Positions 43,996 to 52,408 of a stretch of DNA of 64,000 bases are shown piece by piece; the stretch's first letter is position 1; every line of letters begins with the position of its first letter. The notes under the pieces are model-generated. The model was not told the origin of the DNA, did no database searches, and saw nothing but the letters and a program-made list of their open reading frames with translations. Source of the DNA: Catenovulum sediminis (GTDB lineage: Bacteria; Pseudomonadota; Gammaproteobacteria; Enterobacterales; Alteromonadaceae); NCBI RefSeq assembly GCF_040270295.1, contig NZ_JBELOE010000217.1. One strand, given 5' to 3'. The translations under genes were made by a program, and so were the position numbers.

Positions 43996-44820
43996 CTATT
44001 TAACAGCGCCGAAGCTAAGCCCGCGCACTAATTGTTTCTGGCTGAACCAACCAAGGATAAGAATTGGCACGATGGCCATCACTGAAGCTGCCGATAACTT
44101 TGCATAAAACAAACCTTCGGGGCTTGAATAACTGGCAATAAATGCCGTTAAAGGTGCGGCATTTGCCGCGGTTAGAATGAGTGTCCAAAAGGCTTCATTC
44201 CACGCCAGTATCACGTTAAGTAACATAGTCGATGCAATACCCGGTAACGCAATTGGCAGCAATACATGAAATATTTCGTCTTTAATACTGGCACCATCCA
44301 TACGCGCCGCTTCAAGAATTTCATGCGGTATTTCTTTAAAGTAGGTGTATAACATCCAAACCATAATCGGTAAGTTAATGAGTGTCATCACAATCACTAA
44401 ACCCAGTTTGGTATCTAATAATCCGGTGTCGCGAAACAGTAAATAAATCGGGATAAGCACACCGACAGGTGGCAACATTTTGGTTGATAACATCCACATT
44501 AATAAATTTTTAGTGCGCTTGGTTTGCACAAATGCCATAGACCAAGCCGCCGGGATCGCGATTAACAACCCCACTAAACTAGAGCCAACCGATATCACGA
44601 TAGAGTTCCAAAAATGCTCAAAGTAGGGCGAACGCGCCAATACATCTGAGTAGTTTTCAAGTGTCCATTCAAACATAAACAGGCTTGGCGAACTGGATAT
44701 GGCTTCTGCTTCGGTTTTAAAGCTGGTGATCGCAGTCCATAAAATAGGGAAAAAGATTAATCCGCTAATGGTCCACGCCAGAATGGTATAAATCGCTTTG
44801 GTTTGATTATTTGTATTCAT
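43996..44820 (-). CDS. Polyol ABC transporter permease (MalG/SmoG-like)
   Basis: The 274-residue inner-membrane protein has six hydrophobic segments and the EAA loop EILEAARMDGASIKDEIFHV that contacts the ATPase. CUT1 class, second permease. It is 5 bp downstream of the first permease gene and 11 bp upstream of the ATPase gene in a five-gene operon. Confidence 0.92.
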   Translation of the reverse strand: MNTNNQTKAIYTILAWTISGLIFFPILWTAITSFKTEAEAISSSPSLFMFEWTLENYSDVLARSPYFEHFWNSIVISVGSSLVGLLIAIPAAWSMAFVQTKRTKNLLMWMLSTKMLPPVGVLIPIYLLFRDTGLLDTKLGLVIVMTLINLPIMVWMLYTYFKEIPHEILEAARMDGASIKDEIFHVLLPIALPGIASTMLLNVILAWNEAFWTLILTAANAAPLTAFIASYSSPEGLFYAKLSAASVMAIVPILILGWFSQKQLVRGLSFGAVK

Positions 44821-44825
44821 CGCTT

Positions 44826-45698
44826 TTAACCCTCTAGGTTTTTACCAATTAAACGCATTAAGAAAATGGCCACTATATTGGCAATAATGACTGCGACGAT
44901 ACCGCCGGCAGAACCGCCACCGACGTCAAACTGCAATAACGACTGGGTGTAAATTAGGTAAGTAATATTGGTAGATGCGTAACCCGGACCACCGCTGGTT
45001 GTCACTAATATTTCGGCAAATATTGACAATAAAAAGATGGTTTCTATTAAGATAACCGCTGTTACCGCGCGCGACAGATGCGGCACGACAATATAAATAA
45101 ACTTACTGAATGGGCCTGCACCGTCTAATTCGGCTGCTTCAAGTTGTTCGCGATCAAGCGACTGAATGGCTGTCAGTAAAATTAATGCGGCAAATGGTAG
45201 CCACTGCCAAGACACAATAATAATGATGGATAACAACGGCATTTCGGCAAAAAAATCAACCGGTGTGACACCGATAAACTCAGCAAAATGGGCAAATAAA
45301 CCATTTACTGGGTTCATAAACATATTTTTCCAAACCAACGCGGATACGGTCGGCATTACAAAAAACGGAGCTAAAACCATAATGCGTACATAGTTTCGTC
45401 CCCAAATGGCTTGATCGAGCAATATAGCTAAACCAATTCCACCGCCAATTGTGATAAATAACACACCCAATACCAGCAATAAGGTATTAAAAAATGATTC
45501 AATAAATGCAGGATCGGTTAAAAAGAACTCGTAATTCATCAAGCCTATGAATGCATTGTCGCCTGGCATCAGCAAGTTATAATCTAAAAATGAGAAATAT
45601 AACGTCATGCAAAGTGGCACTATCATCCATATCAGTAACAAACTAACGGATGGGAGCAGCATCAATTTGGCTAAGGTACGAGAGTGAGTTGTCGCCAT
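44826..45698 (-). CDS. Polyol ABC transporter permease (MalF/SmoF-like)
   Basis: The 290-residue inner-membrane protein has six hydrophobic segments, beginning MLLPSVSLLLIWMIVPLC, and the EAA loop EQLEAAELDGAGPFSKFIYI. It pairs with the permease encoded downstream to form the channel. An 82-bp gap with a hairpin separates it from the binding-protein gene, so permeases are probably made in lower amount than the binding protein. Confidence 0.92.
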   Translation of the reverse strand: MATTHSRTLAKLMLLPSVSLLLIWMIVPLCMTLYFSFLDYNLLMPGDNAFIGLMNYEFFLTDPAFIESFFNTLLLVLGVLFITIGGGIGLAILLDQAIWGRNYVRIMVLAPFFVMPTVSALVWKNMFMNPVNGLFAHFAEFIGVTPVDFFAEMPLLSIIIIVSWQWLPFAALILLTAIQSLDREQLEAAELDGAGPFSKFIYIVVPHLSRAVTAVILIETIFLLSIFAEILVTTSGGPGYASTNITYLIYTQSLLQFDVGGGSAGGIVAVIIANIVAIFLMRLIGKNLEG

Positions 45699-45727
45699 GG
45701 TCCAGCCCTCTTACTAAAACTCTTACT

Positions 45728-45772
45728 AAAAAAATTAGAGGTAAATCAGCCGCTAACTGCAGCTGACTTACC
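45728..45772 (-). terminator. Attenuating hairpin between binding-protein and permease genes
   Basis: In minus-strand RNA an 11-bp stem with one G-U pair (from + strand 45740-45750 and 45762-45772) is followed after five bases by seven U. It probably protects or partly terminates the upstream message, giving more binding protein than permease. Confidence 0.5.
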
Positions 45773-45780
45773 CGGAATGA

Positions 45781-47088
45781 CTACTTGATATACCGTGCTC
45801 TACGCATGGTTCTTTCAACTAGGCGTTGTGAGTTTTGCAAAGCCTGTTCAACGCTCATTTGGCCAGTCAGTGCAGCACTAAATTGCTGGCCCACTGCTGT
45901 GCCCATGCCCTGAAATTCGGGGATTGCGACAAATTGCATACCGACATACGGTACGGGCTTAACGGTTGGGTTAACCGGATCGGCCGATTGTATTGAGTCC
46001 AGTGTAATTTGCGCAAAAGGCGCAGCTTTTAAATAGTCAGGATTATTGTATAAAGAGATACGCGTACCCGGCGGCACCTTAGCCCAGCCTTTTTGGCTGG
46101 CTACTAATGCTAAGTACTCTTTTGACGTCGCCCAGCTGATAAATTTCATTGCTGCGTCTGATTTTTTACTGCTTGAAGGGATCGCCAAAGACCAAGCCCA
46201 CAACCAGTTACCTCGCTTGCCAAGGCCATTATCGGGCGCCAATGCAAAACCGACTTGGTTAGCAACTTGCGAGTCTTTTTCATTTGTTACAAATGCGCCT
46301 GCGACGGTTGCATCAATCCAGATCCCACATTTTCCGGTTTGGAATAAAGCAAGATTTTCATTAAAGCCATTTGCGGACGAACCGGGCGGTCCATACTTTT
46401 TCATTAAATCAACATAGTAATTGAGGGTATTTTTCCACTCTGGTGTGTTGAATTGGGGTCGCCAGTTTTCATCAAACCAACGAGCGCCAAATGAGTTAGA
46501 CATAGAGGTAATCAAAGCAATATTTTCACCCCACCCAGCTTTACCGCGCAGGCAAATACCATAAACGCCTGCCTCTTTATCTGTCATCGCGGCCGCTGCT
46601 TTGCGGATAAAATCCCAGCTTGGCGCTTTTGGCATTTCTAATCCGGCTTTTTCCATTAGATCAGTGCGGTACATCACCATTGAACTTTCACCGTAAAATG
46701 GAGCTGCGTATAGTTTGCCTTCTGCTGTTAATCCACTTCTGATCGCAGGTAACAGATCGTCCAAATCATATGACGGACCTAGATTATCCAGCGATTTTAG
46801 CCAACCTTGTTTTCCCCAAATCGGCACTTCATATGTGCCTATTGTCATAACATCATATTGACCACCTCGGGTCGCAACATCGGTTGTAACGCGCTGACGC
46901 AGAATATTTTCTTCCAGTGTTACCCACTTTAAGTTGATATTCGGGTGTTTCTTTTCAAAATCGCTGCTGAGTTCTTTCATGGTGATCATGTCACCATTAT
47001 TAACGGTCGCAATGGTGATGGTTTCTGCATTGACGGTCGTGCTTAAAGCAAGCGCACCGCACAACATCATAGATAGTTTTTTAAACAT
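45781..47088 (-). CDS. Sorbitol/mannitol-type ABC substrate-binding protein
   Basis: The 435-residue periplasmic protein has a signal peptide (1-21, end TTVNA) and an SBP_bac_1 fold. The passage GGQYDVMTIGTYEVPIWGKQ is typical of the SmoE/MtlE polyol-binding proteins, and YGESSMVMYRTDLMEKAGL is the usual second motif. It binds the polyol and delivers it to the two permeases. No polyol dehydrogenase gene is adjacent, so catabolism must be encoded elsewhere. Confidence 0.9.
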   Translation of the reverse strand: MFKKLSMMLCGALALSTTVNAETITIATVNNGDMITMKELSSDFEKKHPNINLKWVTLEENILRQRVTTDVATRGGQYDVMTIGTYEVPIWGKQGWLKSLDNLGPSYDLDDLLPAIRSGLTAEGKLYAAPFYGESSMVMYRTDLMEKAGLEMPKAPSWDFIRKAAAAMTDKEAGVYGICLRGKAGWGENIALITSMSNSFGARWFDENWRPQFNTPEWKNTLNYYVDLMKKYGPPGSSANGFNENLALFQTGKCGIWIDATVAGAFVTNEKDSQVANQVGFALAPDNGLGKRGNWLWAWSLAIPSSSKKSDAAMKFISWATSKEYLALVASQKGWAKVPPGTRISLYNNPDYLKAAPFAQITLDSIQSADPVNPTVKPVPYVGMQFVAIPEFQGMGTAVGQQFSAALTGQMSVEQALQNSQRLVERTMRRARYIK

Positions 47089-47100
47089 TTTGGAACCCCA

Positions 47101-48477
47101 CTAAAATTTAACTGATAGTTCAGATGTAACGCCGCTAAAACCTTGGCCAATTTGACCACCAGAGTTAACACCTTCATCCTGGTCAACATATTCAAACTTC
47201 CACAATGTGCGCTCGTTTAACCAATAACCCGCGCCAACCTGTAAACGAGTGACTTCGTTATCTGATTGTTCAATTAAATCAGATGTATTTTCCGCAGCAG
47301 AGTAACGCGCCGCTAAATAAAATTTGTTGGGAAGCAAATACTGCTGCGCTTCCAGCACCCAATAATCAACAGAACTATCCCCTTTGATCACGTTGTTTGA
47401 ATCAAAAGTTGTACCTTCTGGATCAGCAACACCATTGCTGCCAAAATAAGTAATACCTGCAACGGCATTGCCTGCTGTATCTGCAAAAGTATAGTCGTCG
47501 GCAGATTGTCCGAGCATAAAGATCACACTGGTTTGCTCAGTAGGTTGATACGCTAAGTTCAGTTGTACAATGGATTGATTAAGGCCCGGCAATGCACCAA
47601 CATGCGTGTCACGCTCACTGGATGCAGACGCTGAGAAGTTGTAGTTTTCGCCGTCACCGAAACGGTAGTTGGTGGTTGTGACACCGCTCAGGCTTGCCAT
47701 GCCATTTTCAAAAGTCGGTTGGTCGCCTTGATTCGCTTTAAATAAGTTTAGGCCAGCTTTAAATCCGCCGGCAAATTCTAACGTCCCTTGCAGTCGATAG
47801 TTGTAACCACGATCTTGTTGAAACGCTTCGCCAAAGCTTGAGGTGGTCATATGCCCTGCCACGTTGTACGCGCGAATAAAACCCTTGTCATACGACTGGC
47901 TATAGCTTAATTGAATTCCGTTTTCGGCTGTTGCGTAATCTGTAATGCCATTACCGATCAGTGCATTACCTTGGTTGTCTGCCCCATCTTGAAAACCTTT
48001 AAACTGGAATGGTGCAGCACCAATATTGCCGATACGAAGCGTTAAGTCGTTATTGTTTTTCGTGGTTTCGCTTAACCCTAAAAGGTCAAACTCAATGCCG
48101 GCAAAATCCTGGTGGAACGAAAAGTCACGATCACCATTATTGCCAAAGTCATTCGGTTCTTCTGCAATATCTACATCGGCGGTGATGTGTTCGGTGATCT
48201 TAAATTTAAACTGTAAATTAACGCGAAGACGACCAAACCCACCGGCTTGTTCTTCATCTTCTGGCCGAAAAGCACCTTCTTTTGCTTGTATCGATTGATA
48301 GTTTTGCATTGCCAAAAAATTTACATGCACTCGCCCATCTAAAAATTCATTGGCTTCTGCAGCCTGTGCATATGCTGAAGCTGATGCTGCAATAATCGCA
48401 GATGCCAGCAGGCTTAATTTTGACTGCCATGGGTTAGAACGCGTGTTTTTTAATTTGCCAGTTACTGTATTTAGCAT
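47101..48477 (-). CDS. Outer-membrane porin of the polyol uptake operon
   Basis: The 458-residue protein has a long signal (positive N-region, then LSLLASAIIAASASAYAQA) and a beta-barrel sequence ending TSELSVKF with the C-terminal Phe typical of porins. It resembles carbohydrate porins or porins of unknown specificity in marine gammaproteobacteria. It is the first gene of the operon, 12 bp before the binding-protein gene, and would let the polyol cross the outer membrane. Ribosome binding site GAGGA lies before its ATG. Confidence 0.8.
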   Translation of the reverse strand: MLNTVTGKLKNTRSNPWQSKLSLLASAIIAASASAYAQAAEANEFLDGRVHVNFLAMQNYQSIQAKEGAFRPEDEEQAGGFGRLRVNLQFKFKITEHITADVDIAEEPNDFGNNGDRDFSFHQDFAGIEFDLLGLSETTKNNNDLTLRIGNIGAAPFQFKGFQDGADNQGNALIGNGITDYATAENGIQLSYSQSYDKGFIRAYNVAGHMTTSSFGEAFQQDRGYNYRLQGTLEFAGGFKAGLNLFKANQGDQPTFENGMASLSGVTTTNYRFGDGENYNFSASASSERDTHVGALPGLNQSIVQLNLAYQPTEQTSVIFMLGQSADDYTFADTAGNAVAGITYFGSNGVADPEGTTFDSNNVIKGDSSVDYWVLEAQQYLLPNKFYLAARYSAAENTSDLIEQSDNEVTRLQVGAGYWLNERTLWKFEYVDQDEGVNSGGQIGQGFSGVTSELSVKF

Positions 48478-48905
48478 GGGAAATCCTCTTCGTTAATCGA
48501 CGGTTTTTTGTATTTTGTTAAAACTAAGCTGAGCATATTATCGCACCACACATATCGATCATATGCCCACGTCATGAGTATATGACCAAATAACAAAATC
48601 AATGTCAACAAAGTTTAAATAAAATAAATATCATTTATTTACATAAAAACAACAAAAACCATTAAATACAATAAGTTAAGCACGTAAAATTAAATTACAT
48701 TTTTTAAACAAAAAACAACACACCAGAGCTAATGCCCACAAAAAGATTATTTACACACCCAAAATTCACTTTATAGTCGAAGCAAAACACGCAAAACCCC
48801 CAAATCTAGGCCGATGTATAATTGACAAAAAGACAACATAATAGGAACATGCTCAATTATAGAGCGTATGCTCGGCATGTATCGAATGACCGCCAGAGGT
48901 ATCCA
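48478..48905. promoter_or_regulatory. Divergent control region of the polyol operon and regulator
   Basis: The stretch is AT-rich and has no gene. An inverted repeat TCATAT-N15-ATATGA (48559-48585), with the overlapping near-palindrome CATATCGATCATATG, lies about 90 bp upstream of the porin start and is a good candidate operator for the SorC-type regulator. A GATAAT -10-like box stands near 48540 on the minus strand without a clear -35, as expected for activated promoters. An ATG at 48849 is in frame with the phosphatase but has a poor ribosome binding site. Confidence 0.45.
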
Positions 48906-49571
48906 GTGCAAAGAAACTATGAGCTCATTATTTTTGATTGTGACGGCGTGGTAATTGACAGCGAAATCATCAGTGCCAGCGTGCTTGTTGAAAAACTGAA
49001 CGCCTGTGACGTAAAAGTTGATTTAAATTATGTACTGTCTCATTTTTTAGGGCGCAGTTTTCCAACCGTTCGTAAACTAATTGAAGATACTTTCTCAATT
49101 CGCCTAAGTGATGGTTTTGAAGCAGACTACCGAAATACATTATTGGCACGTTTTCAAACGGAGCTGCACGAAACCAACGGTTTTTCGGCTATGTTGTCGG
49201 CGCTTAAAATTAAAAAATGTATTGCCACCAGCAGCAGCCCAAAACGGGTTTCCGGTTCATTAAGTCAACTGAATTTAACGGATGATTTTGGCCAAAATGT
49301 GTTTACAGCAAGTGAAGTAAAACAAGGTAAACCGGCCCCCGATTTGTTTTTACACGCAGCAAAAACAATGGGCATTAACCCGGAAAATTGCTTGGTTATT
49401 GAAGATAGCCCACCTGGGATACAAGCCGGATTAGCCGCTAATATGACAGTGATTCATTACCGGGGCGGCGCGCATTTAGTTAAATCAACGCCGACAAAGC
49501 TTGAGCCAAGTGTACAAGTAATCAGTCACTGGAAAGAATTAATCAGTTTATATCCACATTTATTTAAATAA
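48906..49571 (+). CDS. HAD-superfamily sugar phosphatase (subfamily IA)
   Basis: The protein hydrolyses a sugar phosphate or interconverts one. Motif I is IIFDCDGVVIDSE, motif II ATSSSPKRV, and the late motifs KPAPDLFLHAA and VIEDSPPGIQAG identify a beta-phosphoglucomutase-like/YniC-like phosphatase. The frame is open to TTG 48822, and an ATG occurs at 48849, but GTG 48906 has AGAGG six bases before it and gives 221 residues, the family length. It stands between the polyol operon promoter and the sorC-type gene (12-bp gap), so it probably removes phosphate from a polyol or sugar metabolite that would otherwise build up. Confidence 0.85.
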   Translation: MQRNYELIIFDCDGVVIDSEIISASVLVEKLNACDVKVDLNYVLSHFLGRSFPTVRKLIEDTFSIRLSDGFEADYRNTLLARFQTELHETNGFSAMLSALKIKKCIATSSSPKRVSGSLSQLNLTDDFGQNVFTASEVKQGKPAPDLFLHAAKTMGINPENCLVIEDSPPGIQAGLAANMTVIHYRGGAHLVKSTPTKLEPSVQVISHWKELISLYPHLFK

Positions 49572-49583
49572 TTGGAAAGTATT

Positions 49584-50540
49584 ATGACAAGTAAATCGTC
49601 CTCAGAGCTAAAACGCCTAGAAGACGCAGCAAGAGCCGCTTGGCTATATTATGTTGCAAAAAATACCCAAGATGAAATTGCACAAAAATTAGATGTATCT
49701 CGCCAGTCGGCTCAGCGTTTAGTTGCGCTGGCGGTTAACGAAGGTTTGATCAAGGTTCGCCTTGATCATCCCATCAGCGCGTGTATGGATTTAGCCGCAC
49801 AACTGAAAAAAAAATACAATTTAATAGAATGTGAAATTGTCCCAACCGACCCAAGTGCACCCGATGATAATACCGGTTTGGCACAAGCTTCAGCGCATAT
49901 TCTTGAGCGTTATTTAAGATCAGATCAACCTCGTACTTTGGCATTTGGTACCGGCCGCGCATTAAAAGCGATGGTTGATGAGCTGCCAACAATGCAATGT
50001 GCACAGCATAAAATTGTTTCACTTGTCGGCAATATGATGAAAGATGGCTCGGCTTCTGCGTTTGATATTGTGGTGAGTATGGCGAATCGAATCAATGCAA
50101 AACATTACCCGATGCCACTGCCAGTGATCGCCAGCTCAGAACAAGAAAAGTTGATTTTGCACAGCTTATTTTCGGTTAAAAGTATCTTTAAGTTAATTGA
50201 ACAGGCTGATGCGACTTTTGTAGGTGTCGGCCATATTACCGATAATCCGCCCTTATTGGTGGATGGTTTTATTCAGGAAGAAGAGTTACAACAAGCCAAA
50301 CAAGACGGCGCGGCGGGCGAAATAATCAGCTGGATATACAATCAAAATGGCCAAATATTAGATAACGCCATTATTGAACGCGTAGTCAGCGCGCCGCTGC
50401 ATCCCGAAACAGACAAACCTGTTTATGGTATTGCCGCCGGCTCGCATAAAGTATCCGCCATTCGCGCTGCATTAAACGGTCGTTTAATCAATTCTCTGAT
50501 CACCAACGAATATACTGCAAAGCAATTATTGGCGGATTAA
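49584..50540 (+). CDS. SorC/DeoR-type sugar-binding transcriptional regulator
   Basis: The 318-residue protein has an N-terminal HTH (NTQDEIAQKLDVSRQSAQRL) and a C-terminal SorC sugar-phosphate-binding domain (AFGTGRALKAMVDE, SLVGNMMKDG, FVGVGHI, GIAAGSHKVSAIRAAL). I start it at ATG 49584, preceded by GGAAAG, rather than TTG 49572. It is cotranscribed with the phosphatase and faces the transporter operon, so it very likely controls it in response to a phosphorylated sugar or polyol. It may activate or repress. Confidence 0.9.
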   Translation: MTSKSSSELKRLEDAARAAWLYYVAKNTQDEIAQKLDVSRQSAQRLVALAVNEGLIKVRLDHPISACMDLAAQLKKKYNLIECEIVPTDPSAPDDNTGLAQASAHILERYLRSDQPRTLAFGTGRALKAMVDELPTMQCAQHKIVSLVGNMMKDGSASAFDIVVSMANRINAKHYPMPLPVIASSEQEKLILHSLFSVKSIFKLIEQADATFVGVGHITDNPPLLVDGFIQEEELQQAKQDGAAGEIISWIYNQNGQILDNAIIERVVSAPLHPETDKPVYGIAAGSHKVSAIRAALNGRLINSLITNEYTAKQLLAD

Positions 50541-50581
50541 TATAAAAAAGCCGTGAGAATTTTGCTTCGGTTAAGCTTTTG

Positions 50582-50608
50582 TTTGGCTATCCAAGTGATA
50601 GCCAAACT
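50582..50608. terminator. Perfect 11-bp hairpin between convergent genes
   Basis: GTTTGGCTATC and GATAGCCAAAC pair around a 5-base loop, 41 bp after the regulator stop and 45 bp before the end of the convergent J-domain-like gene. Neither side has a clean T-run, so it is a stable mRNA end or weak bidirectional terminator. A weaker AAAAGC...GCTTTT pair lies just before it. Confidence 0.5.
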
Positions 50609-50653
50609 CAGCGATAAGATAAATATAAGATAAATAGAATTGAGTTTTTTGAT

Positions 50654-51868
50654 TTAATAATCTTCAAAAAAATACTCTTCAGCTAATTCGTCTAACATTT
50701 TCTGCTCTTCAATTTTTTGCTGCGCTTGTCTTTCTGCTAATAAGCGATTTAATACTTTTAGGTTTGTACATTCGTTGATGATTTCAAGCATTTGAATTTG
50801 CCCTACTGTTAACATTTCAACGTGAGATTTTATGGTCGCTTTAATTTGTTTTTTCGAGCCGTTTGCAAAACGCCGCCAAACTAAATTTTGCGGCGTGTCT
50901 TCATACGTCATGTCTTCGCGTTCGTCGTCTAGGTCATCCAATTTTCGATATAACAATAGAGTTAATGCAGAGATTGATTCATCATCTAAATTTATCTCAG
51001 CATCCGGCACAAACTGACTATACAAAGTAAAAATAGTAAAGACGTCATTTTGTTTTTTTGCTGTTGAAAGCTGCTGCATTAACGTTTGTTTTTCAAGTTT
51101 TTTGTCTTCGTCTTGCTCTTTGTCTGGATGTAAAATTTGCGCAAGCTTTTTATACATTTTATTGGTTTGGCTACGTTTAAACAGATTGTTGTGATGATTA
51201 CCTAATATAGATTCGCTTTCGAAATTATGCTGTTGATATTGGCTGCCAGTGAATGGATCATCTGAGCCAAATATATCTTCGTCATCAAATAGATCTTCTT
51301 CTGCGAAAGCTTCTTGTTCGATATCTGACAGCTTACGCTCGATATAATCTTGCATTGCACCTGGGTTTGATGCCATTTCGACCAGTTCGTCGTCAGATAA
51401 ATCAATCTCCATTTCTAGCATGTTCTCTAACAAGTCACGAACACCCTCAGGGTAAATTACTTCGTCGCTGTCTATCTCATCATTATTTACGAGGGCTGCT
51501 ATTTGATCATGCACATTTAAACGCAGCTCGCGGGTATTAATATCGCCACTAAAGGGGTTTGACTCGATATCTTCGATTTCTGATTCAATCCAGCCTATCA
51601 AACATATTCGGCGGGCTTCAGATAAAGACTTGCGGCTAATAAATTGCGTTAAATGTTCAACTAACTGTGCTGAAGCTTGCGTAAAACGGGCTTCTTTTTC
51701 ACCCGCGACTTTTGAAAAATCGTTATAAAAATCTTCTATTTCTCTTTTTAGTTTTGCGTTACGGGCCTGTTTTCTTTCAACCCTGCGCCACACCTTATTC
51801 AACTTATTAAACGCTTCGTGTGATTGATTATTTTCATTAGTCTGAATATTTGTGTTGGCGAGTATCAT
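50654..51868 (-). CDS. J-domain-like protein of unknown function
   Basis: The 404-residue, acidic, mainly helical protein carries YKKLAQILHPDKEQDEDKK near residue 240. This has the HPD motif that makes a J-domain stimulate Hsp70 ATPase. The N-terminal 100 residues look like a coiled coil and the C-terminus is again charged and helical. The J-like region is central instead of N-terminal. It is transcribed alone, convergent to the SorC-type gene. A cochaperone role is likely; the client is unknown. Proteins of this kind exist in other marine gammaproteobacteria as hypotheticals. Confidence 0.65.
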   Translation of the reverse strand: MILANTNIQTNENNQSHEAFNKLNKVWRRVERKQARNAKLKREIEDFYNDFSKVAGEKEARFTQASAQLVEHLTQFISRKSLSEARRICLIGWIESEIEDIESNPFSGDINTRELRLNVHDQIAALVNNDEIDSDEVIYPEGVRDLLENMLEMEIDLSDDELVEMASNPGAMQDYIERKLSDIEQEAFAEEDLFDDEDIFGSDDPFTGSQYQQHNFESESILGNHHNNLFKRSQTNKMYKKLAQILHPDKEQDEDKKLEKQTLMQQLSTAKKQNDVFTIFTLYSQFVPDAEINLDDESISALTLLLYRKLDDLDDEREDMTYEDTPQNLVWRRFANGSKKQIKATIKSHVEMLTVGQIQMLEIINECTNLKVLNRLLAERQAQQKIEEQKMLDELAEEYFFEDY

Positions 51869-52408
51869 AATAAACCTGAGTCAAAATTAACCTTGTTAAA
51901 GTGCCTATGCTACCTAATTTTTAAAAGATGAAAACACGAAAAATATATATGTTATAGCTTTATAAAAATGCTGGGTGAAGCAGTGGAGTAAAAAGCGCAA
52001 AATCTAACTCAATGTCAAAATAGCATTCGTAAAATAACTGAACTCAACTCATTAAAACTAATAAAAAAAATGATCACTAGTGTTTATGCCGCCTTAATGC
52101 TTTAAGCTTAAAACAACATTTAAACATTTAGTTTACAAGTAAAAATAAGGTGATTATTATAACCTTGCTTTGCCACCGGTAGCATTACAGGTAATAAAGC
52201 CATTGATGGATACAATATTTTAAATCAGTGACTTAGCTTTACCCAAATAACAGTGGCAAAGCAACACACAACTCGCACATTAAACGACAAAGGTTATTCA
52301 ATGTTGAATCGCTATTGAAGTTTAATACTGGCAGGTACTAATGGCTACAGCTGGTACCTGTAGCCCCCTGCCAGGCGATGATGAACTATCAATCACATGG
52401 TGGATTAT
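51869..52408. other. Intergenic region upstream of the pectate lyase
   Basis: The 540-bp AT-rich stretch between divergent genes holds no ORF. Its only strong structure is a nested hairpin at 52328-52374. The remainder should hold the promoters of both flanking genes, but no clear -35/-10 pair stands out. Confidence 0.5.
52328..52374 (+). promoter_or_regulatory. Nested stem-loop in the pectate lyase leader
   Basis: CTGGCAGG (52328-52335) pairs perfectly with CCTGCCAG (52367-52374), and inside it GGCTACAG (52343-52350) pairs with CTGTAGCC (52358-52365) around a 7-base loop. It ends 34 bp before the chosen ATG. It could be an mRNA-stabilising leader, an attenuator or a cruciform operator. Confidence 0.6.
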
